This document shows positions 55,301 to 61,300 of a stretch of 64,000 bases of DNA, piece after piece (within the stretch, counting starts at the first letter, position 1; the number at the start of each line of letters is the position of its first letter). The position numbers and the translations under genes are program-made. This DNA comes from Bacilli bacterium (GTDB lineage: Bacteria; Bacillota_I; Bacilli_A; RF39; UBA660), in contig JAFWJA010000011.1 in assembly GCA_017511805.1 (NCBI GenBank), forward strand, positions 16,301-80,300, given 5' to 3'. A model generated the notes under the pieces. It was given only the letters and a program-made list of their open reading frames with translations, ran no database searches and had not been told where the DNA came from.

Positions 55301-58300
55301 GATGTTGCTTCCGTAAATCAAGAAGGCCAAGTATTTGGTCTAGAAAAGGGCAATGCAACTATAACAATTACAGGATCTTTTTCTGGAAAGACTGTAACTA
55401 TACCTGTAACAGTATTATCTAATGTATACTATACTGTAACATTTAATGCAAATGGTGGAGAAGTTGAAGAAGAAACTAGAAGAGTAAGAGAAGACTTTCC
55501 AATTGGAGATTTACCAACACCAACATATAACGGGTTCATATTTAAAGGTTGGTATAGTAGTGAAGAATTTGGTTCACAAATAACTAGTAATACTGTAGTA
55601 ACAAATGATACTACTATATATGCTAGATATACATCAAATAGAACAATTAATTATAATAGTAATCTAGGTGTGTTTGATAATGAACAAACAATTAATACTA
55701 TTAATTATACATACCTAAATGATAATGTAGTTAGATATTCACATACGCCAAATGTTGATAATACAGGAGTAGCACATGGCACATATGATAATATGACTAA
55801 CAATCATATTGTTAAAATAGATGGTGCAACATCTCTTAATGTAGAAGTATGGTATTCAACTTATGCTCCAGGATCTGAATATTTAGCAATCTATGATGGA
55901 AGTGTAACTCCAAATGGTAATAATACTAATTTATCAATAAGCGGTAGATTAGGTGGAGGAGCAAGTAATACAAAACCATCTGATTCTTCTGAATATCATA
56001 AAACATTTACAATCTCTGGTGATACAGTACAGTTTTATTTCCAATCAGTAGTGGTATATCGTTATTATGGATATTATGCAATAGTAACAGCAAATGGATA
56101 TGAATATAAAGGGGATAATCTATATAAGGAACCTACAAAATCAGGATATAAATTTATAGGATGGAATACAAGAGAAGATGGAACTGGTAATACATATTTA
56201 GATGAATTAGATGTAAAAAATAATATGATTGATTTTGCAAACAATACTAATTTATATGCACAATATATAAAAACAACATCAACATTTATTAAAGGAGAAT
56301 CATTAAATCTAAAAATGAAGAGGTTATCAGGTCAATCAGTAACTTATACTTCAGATTCAAATGATACAATAACATCTATAAAGCGTATAACTACAAGACC
56401 AGATGATTCAGTTTTGTTATCTGATAACATTGTATCAACTCCAGATTCAGACTGTCCAATATATATGTGGTATGATAATGGAAATATATATTATTGGAGT
56501 GAATCTTCAATTATTTATCTAAATCCTATTAGTTCAAGTTTATTTGAAGATATTAGAAATTTGGTTGAAATAGATTTCAGTCAATTTAATACAAGTAAAG
56601 TAACTGATATGAGTTGGATGTTTGAAGATTCAGATTCATTATCAACATTAGATTTAAGTACTTGGGATACTAGTAATGTAACAAATATGTTTAGAATGTT
56701 TGGTTATATGGATAATTTAATATCAATAGATTTGAGTACTTTTGATACAAGTAAAGTAACAAATATGGGTAGTTTATTTATTCTTTGTCGAAAATTAGAG
56801 TATGTTAATCTAGCTAACTTTGATACAAGAAATGTAGAAGACATGTCTCATATGTTTGATATTTGTTCCAAACTAAAAATACTAGATTTAAGCAGCTTTG
56901 ATACGAGAAATGTAACAACTATGTATGAAATGTTCTATAGTTGTGAAGATTTAACTACAATTTATGTTACTGACAAATTTGTAACAAACAAAGTAACTGA
57001 TTCAAGTGATATGTTTAATAGTGATTATAATATTGTTGGAGGATCTGGAACAACATTTAATCAATCTAAGGTTAATAAAGCATATGCAAGAATAGATTTA
57101 GGAATGATACAACCTGGTTATTTCACTGATAAAACAAACTATAATATTATACTAGATGCCAATGGAGGAATAGTTTCCCCTAGTTATGTTAATGTTAGAA
57201 AAGGTAATATGATTGGTAGTTTACCTACACCAGTTAAAAATGGTTATACGTTTATAGGATGGTTTACAGGTTTATTAAATGGATTTGCTATTAATGAAGG
57301 TTATATACCAAATTATAATATGGCTTTATATGCTAGATATTATAAAGATTTATCAGGTGCAAATATAGAGCCATCAAGTATCAGTATTGGTATTAATGAG
57401 CAAAAGACAATTTCAGTCACTAATATTGAAGAAGAATATACATTTGAATCTAAAGATCCTTCTATAGCATCAATAGATTCATCAGGTAAAGTAACAGGAA
57501 TATCTCAAGGAAATACTGAAATTATTATAACTGGAATTTCTTCAGGAAAAACTGTAACAATACCAGTAAATGTTATTGAAAACTATTATGTTATTAGCTT
57601 TAACACAAAGGGTGGATCTTCAATTGATGATTTAAAGATAAATCAGGGTTCTAAAATTGGTAGTTTACCAACACCAATTAAAAGTGGCTATACATTTGAT
57701 GGATGGTATTTAGAAAGTACATATCTAACTAATATAGATGAAAACTATGTTCCAACTGGAAATACAAATTTATATGCAAAATGGTCAGGTAATCAATTTG
57801 AAACTGTATTTAGTCAAGAGGGTGCATGTACATTTAATGGTTCATCATCAAATATAACAGGCTCTGAATGCAGTAATTATTCGGATCAAACATATATTAA
57901 TACAAATATTAAACTATTTAGTGAAGAAAACTATCAAAAAGATTTTGAAGTAGGATTCACAATTGTATCAAGAGGAGATAATTCTAACAATGATACTATG
58001 ATGAATGCTAAAGATGAAAAAGGAAGTCCATATCCTGGTATCGTATATAGAGTAAAAGATGCATCATATGATAATATCTCAGTGGCGGCTAATAGTTCAG
58101 TTAGTTTAAAAACTGATTATGATAATTCAACAATAACTAAAGTAGTATATAAAAGAATAAATGGTATGTTATATATAAGCTTTAATGATGGAGAAGATGT
58201 TGAATTAATAGATATGACTGATTTGATTTATAAATTTGATACACCAGTAACTTTTGGAGCAAGTTTAAATGGTTCTGGTAATCCGCAAAGATACTTTAAA

Positions 58301-61300
58301 GGAACTTTATCAAATATGTATGTCAAGCTAGGCACATATAAAGAAGAAGGAGTGAGAATTGTTACTCTTGATGCAAATGGAGGAACTGTTTCTCCTAAGT
58401 CAATTAAAGTAACTAACGGCTCACAGGTTGGCGAATTACCAACTCCTACAAAAGATGGCTCTGTTTTCATTAATTGGTATACAGAAGCTAGTAAAGGAGA
58501 GGTAGTAACAAATAGCTTTTCTCCAGAAGAGGATACAACAATATATGCTCATTATTATAAAGATGTATCTGGAGCTACAGTATTCCCTTCGAATGTAATA
58601 CTTGAACCTAATGAAGAAATAGGATTGACTATTACAAATGTAGACGAAGAGTATACTATTACTTCAAATAATCCATCAGTAGCAACAGTAGATCAAAATG
58701 GAAAAGTAACTGGAGTAGATATAGGTGAAACTAGTATAACTCTAACTGGAAATACATCAGGTAAGAGTAAAACAATAAGTGTCTTAGTAGAACAACCAAA
58801 ATATACTATTACACTAGATGCAAATGGTGGAAGTGTAGTTACTTCATTAATAACTGTTAATAAAGGATCTGCTATAGGAGATTTACCACCAGCAACAATA
58901 TCAGGATTTAATTCATTTGATAATTGGTATACTGATCCAGTTAACGGAGAAGTAGTAGATAGTAGTTTTGTACCAACATCTAATATGACAATATATGCCC
59001 ATTATTATAAAAATATATATGGAGCAATTATTTATCCTTTGAATATTAAAATTATAAAAGGAGAATATGAAAATATTTATGTATCTAATATAGAAGAGGA
59101 GTATATATTTACATCAGATGATCCTTCTGTAGCGACAGTAGATCAAACAGGAAAAGTAACTGGTCAGTCAAAAGGTACTACAACAATTAGAATTAAAGGT
59201 GTTAAATCTAATTTAGAAAAAACTGTAAATGTAATAGTTTTATCAGATGTACTATATAAAGTAACATTTAATGCAAATGGAGGAAGAGTATCTGAGGACT
59301 ATAGATATGTAAGAGAAGACTTTTCAGTAGGTACATTACCAATTCCAGAACATGATAATAGTTCATTTGTTGGTTGGTATGATACACCAGAATTTGATAA
59401 TTTAATAACAAAGGATACTATAATAACATCTGAAACAACATATTATGCTAGATGGGAACCTGAAAAGACAATTATTTATGATTCAAATAGTGGATTGTTT
59501 GATAATAATCAAAACATAAATTCTATTAAATATAAATATGATTTTAATCTTATCCAAAAAAGGTATTCTCATACAAGCAATATAGATAGCGATGGTGTAG
59601 CTTCCGGAAGATATAATAGTAATTTATCAAATACAGATGTTGTTACTATTCCTGGAGCTGATTCATTAAAAGTAGAAGTATGGTATTCTACAGAAAGTAC
59701 AACTTATGACTGGTTAGCAATATATTCTAAAGGAATAACACCAACATCAAGTAATTATTCATCTTCAATTTCTGGTAAATTAGGTGGAGGAGGAATTAAT
59801 AACAAACCTTCTGATACATCCCAATATCATAAAGTATTTATTGTAAATGGTGATACAGTTCAATTCTATTTCAAATCAGATTCATCAAGTGAATATTATG
59901 GTTATTACGCCATTATTGAATCAAATATCAGATATATAACTGATAATGATTATAAAGAACCATCTAAACATAATTATCATTTTGTTGGTTGGAATACAGA
60001 AGAAAATGGAACAGGTACTTCATACTTAGACGAAGAAGAAGTAGAAAATAATTTATTAAATATAGATGACAATACAACTTTGTATGCACAATATGAATCA
60101 TTCTCAGCAACATTCAATACTGGAAGTACAATATCACAAAAAATGAAAACATTATCAGGTGATGATAATCCATCTTATTCTTCTACTAATACATCAATTA
60201 CTTCATTTAAAAAAGCGTTATCAAAGCCTGATAATTCAGTATTAATTGATGAAAATATAGTTTCAACATCAGATTCTGATTGTCCAATATATATGTGGTA
60301 TGAAAACGGTGAAATCTACTGGTGGAGTGAAGCTGGAATAGTATATTTAAATCCAAATAGTTCTTATATGTTCTATGGTTTTTCTAATATTAATGATATT
60401 GAATTGAATACAGTTAATAAATCAAAATTAACTAATATAGCTTATATGTTCTCACATTGTAGTAACTTACAAGAAATAGATTTAAGTAATTTTGATACAA
60501 GTAAAGTAACAAATATGATGGGATTATTTAATCATTGTTCTAGTTTAACTTCTTTAGATTTATCAGAATTTGATACTAGTAATGTAGTTTATATGGGTGG
60601 AACAAGTAGTTCAGATGGTATGTTTGCTTATTGTAATAGTATTAATACACTTGATCTTTCTAGTTTTGACACTAGTAAAGTTACAAACATGGGTTATATG
60701 TTCTATTCAATGTCATCATTAAAAACAATATATGCTAGTAGTTTATTTAACGTTGATAATGTTTCATCTTCATCATATATGTTTAGATATACTAATAATT
60801 TAGTAGGAGGCGCAGGAACTACTTATAATTCTAGTTATATAAATAAAGTTTATGCTCACATAGATGGAGGAACAAGTAATCCTGGATACTTTACCGAAAA
60901 ACCTGGTTTAATAATTACTTTTGATTCTAATTCAGGAACAGGTGAAATGCCTAATCAAATAATTTCATATGGCTCAACAGAAGAATTACATGAAAATGAG
61001 TTTGTTAAAAATCAATATAAGTTTATAGGATGGAATACAAAAGCAGATGGAACTGGAATACCATATCTTGATAAACAAGAAGTATCTGCAATTACAGGAA
61101 GTTCAGATTTAACTTTATATGCTCAATGGGTAAGACATGGTTGGTTATTTGCAAATGAATCTGAATTTGATGAAACTGGAGAACCATTGACTGAACAAGT
61201 TTGGGAATACTATAGAGATGGTTTAAAAGTTCAAAATGAACTTATATATGTTGATAATATAACAGATTTAGAACCTTCATCAATGCATCATTATTTAATA